Source: Streptosporangiales bacterium (GTDB lineage: Bacteria; Actinomycetota; Actinomycetes; Streptosporangiales; WHST01). Taken from it: a stretch of DNA of 64,000 nucleotides. The stretch spans positions 23,392 to 87,391 of the forward strand of contig WHST01000009.1 in assembly GCA_009379955.1 (NCBI GenBank), written 5' to 3'. Both the position numbers and the translations under genes were made by a program. The notes beneath the pieces are model-generated. The model was not told the origin of the DNA. It did no database searches and saw only the letters and a list, made by a program, of their open reading frames with translations. Of this stretch, positions 41,177 to 50,138 are shown piece by piece (position 1 is the first letter of the stretch; each line of letters begins with the position of its first letter).

Positions 41177-41197
41177 CCGGGGGGCTCGGCCCCCCGG
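41177..41197. terminator. Strong GC hairpin between helicase and tRNA
   Basis: CCGGGGGGC-TCG-GCCCCCCGG, a 9-base-pair perfect stem with a 3-base loop. It lies downstream of both the rightward helicase (ends 41061) and the leftward tRNA (ends 41246), so it can stop either. No U-run, as is usual for actinomycete terminators. Confidence 0.65.
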
Positions 41198-41219
41198 GTA
41201 GATACAAGGAATCCGGGAA

Positions 41220-41236
41220 GGTGGTCGACGACCACC
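41220..41236 (-). terminator. Hairpin just downstream of the tRNA
   Basis: GGTGGTC-GAC-GACCACC, a 7-base-pair stem with a 3-base loop, 10 bases past the tRNA 3' end on the minus strand and followed there by TTCC. Likely the first tRNA terminator. Confidence 0.55.
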
Positions 41237-41245
41237 GAACAGGGG

Positions 41246-41328
41246 TGGGCGAGGAGGGAGTTGAACCCTCACGTCCTTGCGGACACACGGACCTGAACCG
41301 TGCGCGTCTGCCATTCCGCCACTCGCCC
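41246..41328 (-). tRNA. tRNA-Leu (anticodon CAG)
   Basis: 83-nt class II tRNA. The acceptor stem pairs GGGCGAG with CTCGCCC. The anticodon arm is CACGG-TTCAGGT-CCGTG, giving anticodon CAG (reads CUG, the main Leu codon of high-GC genomes). A long variable arm (TCCGCAAGGA) and T arm GAGGG-TTCAACT-CCCTC are present. The discriminator base is A, followed by CCCC, so the CCA tail is not encoded. Confidence 0.96.
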
Positions 41329-41464
41329 TGGTGACCGCTGCAGGCTAGCACGGGGTGGACGACCTCCCACGGGCCGACGCCTGCACCGATACCATCTCAG
41401 CGAGGGTTCGTCGAGAGCCGGCGGACCCCGAACGACGAGGTTGTCGTGGAGAGGGGGCGTCATC

Positions 41465-42577
41465 GTGAGCGTGTGGTCCCGGTTCGAGCGGCGCCTCGAG
41501 GGACTCGTCGAGGGTGCCTTCGCTCGGGCGTTCAAGTCCGAGCTCCAGCCGGTCGAGGTCGCCCGTGCGCTGGCCCGCGAGGTCGACGACCGGGCGGCGA
41601 TCATCGGGAAGGGCCGGGTGCTCGTCCCCAACGACTTCGTGGTCGAGATCGGCGAGACCGACCACAGCAGGCTGTCGGTCTACTCCGACAGCCTGGGTTC
41701 CGAGCTCGCCACCGTGGTGTCGGAGCACGCCAAGGAGGAGGGCTACCACCTGGTGGGTCGCGTGCAGGTGCGGTTCCGGCATGCCGACGACCTGCGCACG
41801 GGGGTCTTCCGGGTACGCAGCGGCGTCCAGCCCACCGGTCGCACCCCGCACAGCGTGCCAGCCTTCGAGCAGCACCCGCAGCAACAGGGCTACCAGCCGC
41901 CGCCGGAACCGCCGCAGCAGGGATACCAGGATCCGCAGTACGCCCCGCAGGGCTACCAGGATCCGCCGTACGCGCAGCAGGGCTACCCGGATCAGCCGTA
42001 CCCCGACCCGAACTACCCGGACCCGAACTATCCCCCGCACGGGTACCAGGACCAGCACTACGACCCCCACCAGGGTCAGCAGGGCTACGCCGATCCCCAG
42101 TACTACCAGCACGCCGACCCCAACTACCCGGGGCAGGGCTACCCGGATCCCGGCTACGGCCACCAGGGGTACCCGCCGGTGCCTGTGCCGCACGAGCTGC
42201 CCGAGCCGTACTCCCAGCCGCCGCCCGAGCCCTATCCGCACGCGGGCTACACCGAGGACGAACGCACCCGGGTCACCCCGCTGCGTCCGCGGCAGCAGGC
42301 GCATCTCGAGACGCCTGACGGCACCGTCGTCGGCTGGCTGACCGGACCCGTCAACGTGGTGGGTCGTGGCAGCGAGAGCGACGTGAAGATCACCGACCCC
42401 GGCATCTCCCGGCGGCACGCGGAGATCCGGCTCGAGGGCAACGAGTACATCGTCACCGACCTCGGCTCGACCAACGGCACGATCGTCGACGGCCGGCCGG
42501 TCCGTCGGGCGTCGCTGTACGACGGATCCAGCATCCAGTTCGGGCGCACCACCGTCACGTTCCGCGTAGACGGCTGA
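41465..42577 (+). CDS. fhaA: FhaA, DUF3662 and FHA domain protein
   Basis: 370 aa. The N-terminal DUF3662 domain (about residues 1-115: RFERRLEGLVEGAFARAFKSELQPVEVARAL) is followed by a Gly-Tyr-Gln-Pro-Asp low-complexity linker (about 135-260, repeated GYQDPxY units) and a C-terminal FHA domain with GRGSESDVKI, SRRHAEI and GSTNGT motifs. FhaA binds phosphothreonine on partners of PknB and helps control peptidoglycan precursor flow. GTG at 41465 follows GAGAGGGGG. First gene of the division operon. Confidence 0.93.
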   Translation: MSVWSRFERRLEGLVEGAFARAFKSELQPVEVARALAREVDDRAAIIGKGRVLVPNDFVVEIGETDHSRLSVYSDSLGSELATVVSEHAKEEGYHLVGRVQVRFRHADDLRTGVFRVRSGVQPTGRTPHSVPAFEQHPQQQGYQPPPEPPQQGYQDPQYAPQGYQDPPYAQQGYPDQPYPDPNYPDPNYPPHGYQDQHYDPHQGQQGYADPQYYQHADPNYPGQGYPDPGYGHQGYPPVPVPHELPEPYSQPPPEPYPHAGYTEDERTRVTPLRPRQQAHLETPDGTVVGWLTGPVNVVGRGSESDVKITDPGISRRHAEIRLEGNEYIVTDLGSTNGTIVDGRPVRRASLYDGSSIQFGRTTVTFRVDG

Positions 42578-42595
42578 CGGAGGTCCGGACGACCC

Positions 42596-43069
42596 ATGTC
42601 GGTACTGACCATCACGCTCATCCGGATCGGACTGCTGGTCCTGCTCTGGCTCTTCGTGCTCGCCGGTTACACCGTCATCAGGCGTGACCTCTTCGGCGCC
42701 CGGGTCGCGCCGAAGACCACGGCACGGCCCCGCGGCCCGCAGCCCCGGCCACCGAAGCCCAGCCGGCGCGGCCGGCACGCCCCGAGCCGGTTGGTGGTCA
42801 CCGAGGGTGCGTTGGCCGGCACGACGTTGTCTCTCGGCGATCGGCCGATCACCATCGGCCGGGCCGGCGACTCGACACTGGTCATCGACGACGACTACGC
42901 CTCCACCAGGCACGCCCAGCTCGTCCCTCGCGACGGCGAGTGGATGCTCGAAGACATGGGTTCGACCAACGGCACCTTCCTCGACCGCGCTAAGGTCGGC
43001 CGACCGACACCTGCCCCCCTCGGTGTCCCTATCCGTATCGGGAAGACCGTGCTCGAGCTGCGCCGATGA
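42596..43069 (+). CDS. fhaB: FhaB (FipA-type), membrane-anchored FHA protein
   Basis: 157 aa. One N-terminal helix (LIRIGLLVLLWLFVLAGYTVI), the conserved RRDLFG just after it, a basic proline-rich linker, and an FHA domain with IGRAGDSTLVIDD, STRHAQL and GSTNGTFLD. Binds phosphothreonine; a known partner and substrate of PknB-type kinases in division. A good ribosome-binding site (GGAGG) precedes the ATG. The stop overlaps the phosphatase start (ATGA, 43066-43069). Confidence 0.92.
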   Translation: MSVLTITLIRIGLLVLLWLFVLAGYTVIRRDLFGARVAPKTTARPRGPQPRPPKPSRRGRHAPSRLVVTEGALAGTTLSLGDRPITIGRAGDSTLVIDDDYASTRHAQLVPRDGEWMLEDMGSTNGTFLDRAKVGRPTPAPLGVPIRIGKTVLELRR

Positions 43070-44031
43070 CCTCCCACCCCACCGATCCGCGTATCGGAGG
43101 CCGTGCCTTGACGCTCAACCTGCGCTACACCGCCGCCTCCGACGTCGGCATGCTCCGCGAGGAGAACGAGGACTCCGCCTACGCGGGCGCCCACCTCGTC
43201 GCCGTCGCCGACGGTGTCGGCGGCAACGTCCACGGCGAGGTGGCGAGCGCCGTCGCCATCGCGACGCTGGCGTCCCTCGACAAGAGCCTGCCGGCCGACG
43301 AGCTGGCCGGGTGCCTCCGCACCGCCGTGCAGGAGATCGACCAGGCCCTGCAGCAGATGGTCGACTCCGACTCCTCTCTCGAGGGGATGAGCACGACGCT
43401 GACAGCGCTGCTCTTCAGCGACGGCCGGTGCTGTCTCGGGCACATCGGCGACTCGCGGGCATACCTCGTCCGCGACGGCATGCTCCGGCAGGTCAGCAGG
43501 GACCACTCCCTCGTCCAGACACTCGTCGACGAGGGCAAGATCACCCAGGAGCAGGCGGCCGTGCATCCGCAGCGGTCGGTCATCCTCCAGGCGCTCAACG
43601 GCAGGGGCAGCGCCCGGGCCGACATCGACCTGAGCGACGCCGAAGCCGGCGACCGCTGGCTGCTCTGCTCCGACGGCCTGTCCGACTACGTGAGCGGCGA
43701 CGCGATCCTCGAGACGGTCACCGGCTCGGCCGACCTCGACGCCATGGCCGCGCGGCTCATCTCCCTCGCCAACGCCGCCGGCGGACCCGACAACATCACC
43801 TGCGTGCTCGCCGACGTGGTCGACGACGCGGCGCAGGACACACCCCTGACGGTCGGAGCGGCGGCGTTCCCGGCTCCGGCCCAGGCCGCGGACGAGCCGA
43901 CCTCACCGCTCCGGCGCCGGTGGTGGCAGTCGCTCCTCGGCGACCGGACGGCTAGGGTCGACGGATCCGCGCCACCGTCGGCCACCACGGACGACGAGAA
44001 CCCGACGCCGGCACCCGACACGCACCGATGA
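43066..44031 (+). CDS. PP2C-type Ser/Thr phosphatase, first of two tandem copies (soluble)
   Basis: 321 aa. PP2C motifs: LREENEDSAYAG, VADGVGGNVHGEVAS (metal Asp), GMSTTLTALL, GHIGDSRAYLVRDG, LLCSDGLSDYV and GGPDNITCVLAD. All metal-binding Asp residues appear kept. Unlike PstP, it has no transmembrane helix; a Pro/Ala-rich tail of about 70 residues ends the protein. The canonical DGMGGH is DGVGGN here. Position between fhaB and a second PP2C gene suggests duplication of pstP, with this copy cytosolic. Role: reversing PknB-type phosphorylation, by inference. Confidence 0.9.
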   Translation: MTSHPTDPRIGGRALTLNLRYTAASDVGMLREENEDSAYAGAHLVAVADGVGGNVHGEVASAVAIATLASLDKSLPADELAGCLRTAVQEIDQALQQMVDSDSSLEGMSTTLTALLFSDGRCCLGHIGDSRAYLVRDGMLRQVSRDHSLVQTLVDEGKITQEQAAVHPQRSVILQALNGRGSARADIDLSDAEAGDRWLLCSDGLSDYVSGDAILETVTGSADLDAMAARLISLANAAGGPDNITCVLADVVDDAAQDTPLTVGAAAFPAPAQAADEPTSPLRRRWWQSLLGDRTARVDGSAPPSATTDDENPTPAPDTHR

Positions 44032-44166
44032 CAGCCCCACCCGACGACGAGGCACACTCGTGACCGCGCAGCCCGCCGCCCTCCGCCGCTCCGCTCCTCG
44101 CTCCGCGGCGAGCCGGTTACGCCACCTACGTCGAACCGCTGCGATGCGCACGGCGGAGGACGGCTC

Positions 44167-45459
44167 GTGACCTACACCCTGCGGTACACGGCCGTGTCCG
44201 ACGTCGGGCTGCTGCGCAAGCTCAACGAGGACTCCGCGTACGCGGGACCCCACCTCGTCGCAGTCGCCGACGGGATGGGTGGGCACGCCCACGGCGAGGT
44301 CGCGAGCGCGACCGCCATCGCCACGCTCGCCCGGCTCGACGCGGAGGTCCCGGGCAGCGACCTCGCGGGTGCCCTGCGCGCCACGATCGACGAGGCGAAC
44401 TCCGTCGTCCGCAGCATGGTCGACGCCGATACCTCGCTCGAGGGCATGGGCACGACGGTCACGGCGCTGCTCTACTCCAACAACAGGGTGTCCCTCGGGC
44501 ACATCGGCGACTCCCGGGCGTACCTGCTGCGCGACGGCGCCTTCCGCCAGGTCACCAAGGACCACACCCTCGTGCAGTCGATGGTCGACGAGGGCCGCAT
44601 CACCGAGGAGCAGGCCGCCGTCCACCCGCAGCGGTCCCTGCTGCTGCGCGCCCTCGGCACCGGCAACGCGATCGAGTCCGACGTCAACATCCACGAGGCG
44701 CGGCTCGGCGACCGCTGGCTGCTGTGCTCGGACGGTCTCACCAGCGTGGTGACCGAGGAGACGATCGCCACCGAGGTCGCGCGCACCGACGAGATCGAGA
44801 TCGTCGCGCACCGCCTCATCGACCTCGCCAACCGCGGCGGCGGGCCCGACAACATCACCTGCGTGATCGCCGACGTCGTCGACAACGCCACCGGCCCCGA
44901 TCACCCGGTCATCGTGGGTGCGGCGAGCGAGGCGAACGGGGAGCCGCGCCGGGGCAGCGACTCCGCGGCCGGCCGCGCCGCCGCGTTGACTCCCCCGCCC
45001 GAGGAACCGGAAGAGGAGGAACCCGAGCCGCGCCCCCGGCGCCGCTGGGCGGCCGTCGTCTGGCCCGTCGGCGCGGTGCTGCTCATCGCCCTGTTGGCCT
45101 TCGGGTCCTGGCAGTGGGCGATGGCCCAGTTCTACGTCGGCGTCGACCGCGGCAACGTGGCGGTCTTCCGCGGACTCGCCCAGCCGGTCGGCCCGGTGGA
45201 CGTCAACCGCGTCGAGGAACGCACCGACGTCAAGGTCACCGACCTGCCGGCGTACGAGCGCGAGCGGGTCGAGAACACCATCGAGGTCGGCAGCCGGGCA
45301 GACGCCTTCGCCGCGGTCAAGCGGCTGGGCGCCGAGGCCGACCAGTGCATCGAGCGACGCAAGCCGACATCGACGCCGACTCCCCGGCCCTCGGGGTCGA
45401 CGAGACCGACCGCGACTCCCGCGCCGACCGGGGAACCCACCGGAGGGTGCTCGCCGTGA
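44167..45459 (+). CDS. pstP: PstP, membrane-bound PP2C Ser/Thr phosphatase
   Basis: 430 aa. Catalytic domain (residues 1-240) with LRKLNEDSAYAG, VADGMGGHAHGEVAS, GMGTTVTALL, GHIGDSRAYLLRDG, LLCSDGLTSVV and GGPDNIT. Then an acidic-basic linker (PEEEEPEPRPRRR), one helix (AVVWPVGAVLLIALLAFGSW) near residues 300-320, and an extracytoplasmic part ending in a Pro/Thr-rich tail with Cys. This is the classical PstP architecture. GTG start. Its stop overlaps the rodA start (GTGA at 45456-45459). The 135 bases separating it from the first PP2C gene hold no gene. Confidence 0.93.
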   Translation: MTYTLRYTAVSDVGLLRKLNEDSAYAGPHLVAVADGMGGHAHGEVASATAIATLARLDAEVPGSDLAGALRATIDEANSVVRSMVDADTSLEGMGTTVTALLYSNNRVSLGHIGDSRAYLLRDGAFRQVTKDHTLVQSMVDEGRITEEQAAVHPQRSLLLRALGTGNAIESDVNIHEARLGDRWLLCSDGLTSVVTEETIATEVARTDEIEIVAHRLIDLANRGGGPDNITCVIADVVDNATGPDHPVIVGAASEANGEPRRGSDSAAGRAAALTPPPEEPEEEEPEPRPRRRWAAVVWPVGAVLLIALLAFGSWQWAMAQFYVGVDRGNVAVFRGLAQPVGPVDVNRVEERTDVKVTDLPAYERERVENTIEVGSRADAFAAVKRLGAEADQCIERRKPTSTPTPRPSGSTRPTATPAPTGEPTGGCSP

Positions 45460-46859
45460 CCTCCGCGGCGGCCGAGGTCCGGCCGCAGGACCGCAAGCCA
45501 CGTATCCGTACGCGGCGCACCGTCGAGCTCGCGATGCTGGTGTTCGCGACGCTCATCGGCCTCGTCGCGTTCGCCAACGTCGAGATCGTGATGAACGGCG
45601 CGGTCCCTCCCGACCTCGCGTGGTACGCGGGCGGGCTCGTCCTCGTCGCGACCATCACCCACCTGTTCGTCCGCTTCTTCGCGAAGTACGCCGACCCCGT
45701 GCTCTTGCCGTGCGTCTTCCTGCTCAACGGGCTCGGCCTGGTGATGATCCACCGGATAGACCTGTCCACGAACCGCGGCGGCGGCACCCCCATGCAGTTC
45801 GTGTGGACGATGCTGGGCATCGCGCTGTTCGTCGCCGTCCTGTGGTTCGTCCGCGACCATCGCGTGCTGAGCCGCTTCACCTACACCGCGGGCGCCGCCG
45901 GCCTGCTGCTCCTCGCCCTGCCCGCGGTGCTCCCCGACGCGCTGTCGGAGATCAACGGCGCCAAGCTGTGGATCAGGCTCGGTCCGTTGTCATTCCAGCC
46001 GGGTGAGTTCGCGAAGCTGCTCGTGATGGTGTTCTTCGCCGGTTACCTCGTGGCCAAACGCGACGTCCTCAGCCTGGCCGGCCGCCGCCTGCTGTTCGTC
46101 GACCTGCCCCGCGCGAAGGACCTCGGCCCGGTGCTGCTGGCCTGGATCATCAGCCTCGGCGTCCTGGTCTTCGAACGCGACCTGGGCTCGTCGCTGCTGT
46201 TCTTCGGCATCTTCGTCGGCATGCTCTACATCGCGACCGAGCGGGTCAGTTGGCTGATGATCGGCGTGCTGCTGTTCGTGGGCGGTGCGTTCGCGGCGTA
46301 CACCTTCGTCGACCGGGTGCAGATGCGGGTCGACCTCTGGCTCGACCCGTTCGGCAACAAGGACCTCCTGGGCGCGGGCCAGATCATCCAGGGCCTGTAC
46401 GGCTTCGCGCACGGCGGCCTCACGGGCACCGGCCTCGGCCAAGGGCGTCCCGACCTGATCCCGTTCGCCAAGAGCGACTACATCTTCGCCGCGTTCGGCG
46501 AGGAGCTCGGCCTGGCCGGTGCGATGGCGATCCTCGTCGTCTACCTGCTCGTGGTCGCGCGCGGCATGCGCATCGCGCTGGCGGTCAGGGACGGCTTCGG
46601 CAAGCTGCTCGCCGCCGGCATCTCGCTCGCGCTCGGACTGCAGGTGTTCGTCGTCGTCGGCGGCGTCACCAAGCTCATCCCGCTGACGGGCCTGACCACG
46701 CCGTTCCTCTCCCAGGGCGGGTCCTCGCTGGTGGCCAACTGGGCGCTCATCGCGCTGCTGCTGAGGATCAGCGACGCCGCCAGACGTCCCGTCGAGGAGA
46801 AGCGGCCGGACCGCCCCGACCGCAAGGCCGAGGCGGCGACGGAGGTGATCGCCACATGA
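45456..46859 (+). CDS. rodA: RodA/FtsW family SEDS peptidoglycan glycosyltransferase
   Basis: 467 aa with about 12 transmembrane helices. SEDS landmarks: LWIRLGPLSFQPGEFAKLLVMVFFAGYL, the catalytic-Asp region VFERDLGSSLLFFGIF, and KSDYIFAAFGEELGLAGA and PLTGLTTPFLSQGGSSL near the end. Polymerises lipid II, working with the class B PBP encoded next. GTG at 45456 has GGAGGG eight bases upstream; longer frames are shadows of pstP. The stop overlaps pbpA (ATGA, 46856-46859). Confidence 0.94.
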   Translation: MTSAAAEVRPQDRKPRIRTRRTVELAMLVFATLIGLVAFANVEIVMNGAVPPDLAWYAGGLVLVATITHLFVRFFAKYADPVLLPCVFLLNGLGLVMIHRIDLSTNRGGGTPMQFVWTMLGIALFVAVLWFVRDHRVLSRFTYTAGAAGLLLLALPAVLPDALSEINGAKLWIRLGPLSFQPGEFAKLLVMVFFAGYLVAKRDVLSLAGRRLLFVDLPRAKDLGPVLLAWIISLGVLVFERDLGSSLLFFGIFVGMLYIATERVSWLMIGVLLFVGGAFAAYTFVDRVQMRVDLWLDPFGNKDLLGAGQIIQGLYGFAHGGLTGTGLGQGRPDLIPFAKSDYIFAAFGEELGLAGAMAILVVYLLVVARGMRIALAVRDGFGKLLAAGISLALGLQVFVVVGGVTKLIPLTGLTTPFLSQGGSSLVANWALIALLLRISDAARRPVEEKRPDRPDRKAEAATEVIAT

Positions 46860-48307
46860 ACAAGCCGGTCCGCCACCTCGCGGTGGCCGTCCTCGTGCTC
46901 TTCGCACTCCTGCTCGTCAACGTCAACTACGTCCAGGTCATCGACGCGGAGGACCTCCGCAACAACCCCGACAACACCAGGACCCTCCAGGACTCCTACT
47001 CCCGGCCACGCGGACAGATCGTCGCCGGCGACCAGGCGATCGCGTCGTCTCGCGCCACCGACGACGCGCGGAAGTACCGCCGGGTCTACCGCAACGGCCC
47101 GCTGTACGCGCCGGCGACGGGGTACTACACGCTCTACAGCGCCACCGGCATCGAACGCGCGGAGGACTCGATGCTGTCCGGCGACGACGACCGGCTGTTC
47201 GTGCGTCGCGTGGCCGACCTGCTGCAGGGACGTGAGCAGCGCGGCGCCTCGGTCGCCCTCACCCTGAACGCGAAGGCCCAGCGCGCGGCGTACCAGGCGC
47301 TCAAGGGCCACACCGGCGCCGCGGTCGCGATCGACCCCAAGACCGGCGCGATCCTCGCCATGGCGACGTCGCCGTCGTACGACCCGAACGACCTCTCCGG
47401 GCACAACGACCGGCAGGTCTCCCGCGAATACAGGAAGCTCGCCGGCGACGACCGCCAGCCGCTGCTCAACCGCGGGCTCAGCGCTCGCTATCCGCCGGGA
47501 TCGACGTTCAAGCTCGTCACCGCGGCCGCCGCGCTCTCCAGCGGAGACTACGAGCCGTCGAGCAAGATCTCGTCCCCCACGACCTACCGCCTGCCGGGCA
47601 CCGGGTCGGCGACCATGCGCAACTTCGGCGGCGAGGTCTGCGGCAACGGTCGCGAGCAGTCGCTCGAGGACGCCCTCACCATCTCCTGCAACACCGCGTT
47701 CGGCAAGCTCGCCGTCGATCTCGGCGACGACGCGATGCGCGAGCAGGCCGAGAAGTTCGGCTTCGGCCAGACGTTCGAGGTTCCGATGGTGTGCGCGAAG
47801 TCCGTGTATCCCGACAGTCCCGACGCGGCGGAGACCGCACTGACCGGCATCGGCCAGTTCGACGTGGCCGCGACCCCGCTGCAGATGGCGATGGTGAGCG
47901 GAGCGATCGCGAACCGGGGGGTGACGATGCAGCCGTACCTCGTCTCGGAGATCAAGGCGCCCGACCTCAAGCAGATCCAGCGCGCCGACCCGCAGGAGTA
48001 CGACCGTGCCGTGTCACCCCAGGTCGCCGACCAGATGACGCAGATGATGAAGTCCGTCGTCGCCCAGGGCACGGGCACGCAGGCCCAGCTGCCGGACACC
48101 GAGGTAGCGGGCAAGACGGGCACGGCCCAGCACGCCAAGAACCAGCCTCCGCACGCCTGGTTCACCGGCTTCGCGCCGGCGGACAACCCGGAGGTCGCGG
48201 TGGCCGTGATCGTGGAGGACGGCGGTGACCTCGGCTCCGAGGCGACCGGCGGTGCCGTCGCGGCACCGATCGCGCGCGACGTGATGCGTGCGGTGATCAA
48301 CCAGTGA
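46856..48307 (+). CDS. pbpA: Class B penicillin-binding protein PbpA
   Basis: 483 aa transpeptidase. An N-terminal membrane anchor (residues 7-25), a dimerisation/pedestal domain with RPRGQIVAGDQAIA, then the transpeptidase domain: SxxK as STFK in YPPGSTFKLVT near residue 218, SxN as SCN, and KTGTAQ near 420. Cross-links peptidoglycan with its SEDS partner; PknB phosphorylates the homologue in mycobacteria. Coupled to rodA. Confidence 0.94.
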   Translation: MNKPVRHLAVAVLVLFALLLVNVNYVQVIDAEDLRNNPDNTRTLQDSYSRPRGQIVAGDQAIASSRATDDARKYRRVYRNGPLYAPATGYYTLYSATGIERAEDSMLSGDDDRLFVRRVADLLQGREQRGASVALTLNAKAQRAAYQALKGHTGAAVAIDPKTGAILAMATSPSYDPNDLSGHNDRQVSREYRKLAGDDRQPLLNRGLSARYPPGSTFKLVTAAAALSSGDYEPSSKISSPTTYRLPGTGSATMRNFGGEVCGNGREQSLEDALTISCNTAFGKLAVDLGDDAMREQAEKFGFGQTFEVPMVCAKSVYPDSPDAAETALTGIGQFDVAATPLQMAMVSGAIANRGVTMQPYLVSEIKAPDLKQIQRADPQEYDRAVSPQVADQMTQMMKSVVAQGTGTQAQLPDTEVAGKTGTAQHAKNQPPHAWFTGFAPADNPEVAVAVIVEDGGDLGSEATGGAVAAPIARDVMRAVINQ

Positions 48308-48356
48308 ACGTGGCAGGATCGGTCAGGCCGATCGCTAACCGGAACGGGATGTGGAC

Positions 48357-50126
48357 ATGAGCGAACCTCGGGTGCTCGGGGGACGCTACGAGCTCGGCGA
48401 AGTCGTCGGGCGCGGCGGGATGGCCGAGGTGCACCGCGGGCGCGACGTGCGCCTCGAACGCGAGGTCGCCGTCAAGACCCTGCGCACCGACCTGGCCCGC
48501 GACCCCACCTTCCAGGCACGGTTCCGCCGCGAGGCGCAGTCGGCCGCCCAGCTCAACCACCCCGCGGTGGTCGCCGTGTACGACACCGGTGAGGACCATC
48601 TCAACGGGGTTGCCGCGCCGTACATCGTGATGGAGTACGTCGAGGGCCAGACCCTGCGCGACCTCCTCAACGACACGCAGCGGCTGATGCCGGACCGCGC
48701 GCTCGAGATCATCTCCGGCGTGCTCAAGGCCCTGGCCTACAGCCACCGCATGGGCATCATCCACCGCGACATCAAGCCGGCCAACGTGATGCTCACGCAG
48801 CACGGCGAGATCAAGGTGATGGACTTCGGCATCGCCAGGTCGGTGTCCGACGCCCAGGCCACGATGACCCAGACGGCGCAGGTCATCGGCACCGCGCAGT
48901 ACCTCTCGCCCGAGCAGGCCCGCGGCGAGAAGGTCGACGCCCGCAGCGACCTGTACTCCACCGGGTGCGTGCTGTACGAGCTGCTCACCGGGCGACCGCC
49001 GTTCAGCGGCGACTCGCCGGTGTCCGTCGCGTACCAGCACGTGCGGGAGGACCCGATCCCCCCGTCCCGCCTCAACCCCGACATCCCGCCGGCCGTCGAT
49101 GCGATCGTGCTGAAGTCGCTGGCGAAGAACCCCGACAACAGGTACGACAACGCCGACGACATGCGTGCCGACGTCGAACGCGCGCTCGGCGGCATCCCCG
49201 TCCACGCCACCCCGGTGCTGGAGAACTCCCCCACCCAGCACCTGGGCCCACAGACGGCGGCCACGTCCCTGCTCGGCGCGGGCGACCGCGACCCGTACGC
49301 CGACCCCGACGAGGACGAGGGCCGCAAGAAGAAGAGCCGCAAGGCCGTCCTGTTCACCCTGCTGGCGCTGGGGCTCGTGCTCGCGGTCATCGGCGGCATC
49401 GTGGGCTACAACGCCTACCTCGACCGGCAGCGGGAGGCCGCTCTCGTCGCCGTGCCCAACGTCGTGAAGAAGACCCGTATCGACGCCCAGCAGGCCCTGG
49501 AGGACAAGAACTTCGACGTCAAGGTCCAAGAGGTCTTCAGCACGTCCGTCGACAAGGACACGGTCATCTCGCAGACCCCGCCGGCCGGGACGCGGCGCGA
49601 CCCGGAGGCCACCACCGTCACCCTCAAGGTCTCCAAGGGCGAGGAGATGGTCGACGTCCCGAAGCTCGAGGGCAAGAGCCGCTCCGAGGCCGAGAAGGAG
49701 CTCGAGAAGGCCGGCCTCGAGGTCGGCGACATCTCGCGGGAGAGCTCGGAGGAGAAGAAGGGCACGGTGCTGTCGACCAGCCCCGACTACGGCGAGAGCG
49801 TGTCGAAGGGCAGCAAGGTCAACCTCACCCTGTCGTCGGGCACGGTCGAGGTCCCCGAGGTCGTCGGCAAGTCCGAGGCCGAGGCGAAGGCGATCCTCGG
49901 CCAGGAGGGCTTCAAGGTCAAGGTCGTCCGGCAGGAGACCGAGGACGGCGAGGAGGGCGAGGTGCTCGCGCAGTCGCCCGAGGGCGGCAGCGACGCCGAG
50001 GAGGGCACCCGGGTCACCATCACCGTGGCCAAGGCGCCGGAGGAAACGACCCCACCGCCCACGCCCACGGCCACGCCCAGCGAGTCGAGTACCTGCGTCC
50101 CGCAGCCCTTCTGCGAAGACCCCTGA
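48357..50126 (+). CDS. pknB: PknB, Ser/Thr protein kinase with three PASTA domains
   Basis: 589 codons. Kinase domain: glycine loop GRGGMAEVHRG, catalytic K40 (VAVK), HRDIKPAN with D138, DFG at 156-158, APE-equivalent SPEQA. Juxtamembrane basic stretch RKKKSRKAVL, one helix near residues 330-350, then three PASTA repeats (starting VPNVVKKTR, VPKLEGKSR, VPEVVGKSE) that sense muropeptides or lipid II. It ends in a Pro/Thr tail with two Cys. Four PASTA repeats are usual in mycobacterial PknB, three here. ATG 48357 chosen; GTG 48351 would add two residues. Confidence 0.95.
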   Translation: MSEPRVLGGRYELGEVVGRGGMAEVHRGRDVRLEREVAVKTLRTDLARDPTFQARFRREAQSAAQLNHPAVVAVYDTGEDHLNGVAAPYIVMEYVEGQTLRDLLNDTQRLMPDRALEIISGVLKALAYSHRMGIIHRDIKPANVMLTQHGEIKVMDFGIARSVSDAQATMTQTAQVIGTAQYLSPEQARGEKVDARSDLYSTGCVLYELLTGRPPFSGDSPVSVAYQHVREDPIPPSRLNPDIPPAVDAIVLKSLAKNPDNRYDNADDMRADVERALGGIPVHATPVLENSPTQHLGPQTAATSLLGAGDRDPYADPDEDEGRKKKSRKAVLFTLLALGLVLAVIGGIVGYNAYLDRQREAALVAVPNVVKKTRIDAQQALEDKNFDVKVQEVFSTSVDKDTVISQTPPAGTRRDPEATTVTLKVSKGEEMVDVPKLEGKSRSEAEKELEKAGLEVGDISRESSEEKKGTVLSTSPDYGESVSKGSKVNLTLSSGTVEVPEVVGKSEAEAKAILGQEGFKVKVVRQETEDGEEGEVLAQSPEGGSDAEEGTRVTITVAKAPEETTPPPTPTATPSESSTCVPQPFCEDP

Positions 50127-50138
50127 TCCGGCAGCGGG

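Noticed and set aside
41880..42180. Repeat array in fhaA (GYQDPxY units), considered as a tandem DNA repeat
   Set aside because: Codons vary between units and the low-complexity linker is usual for FhaA, so it is ordinary coding sequence.
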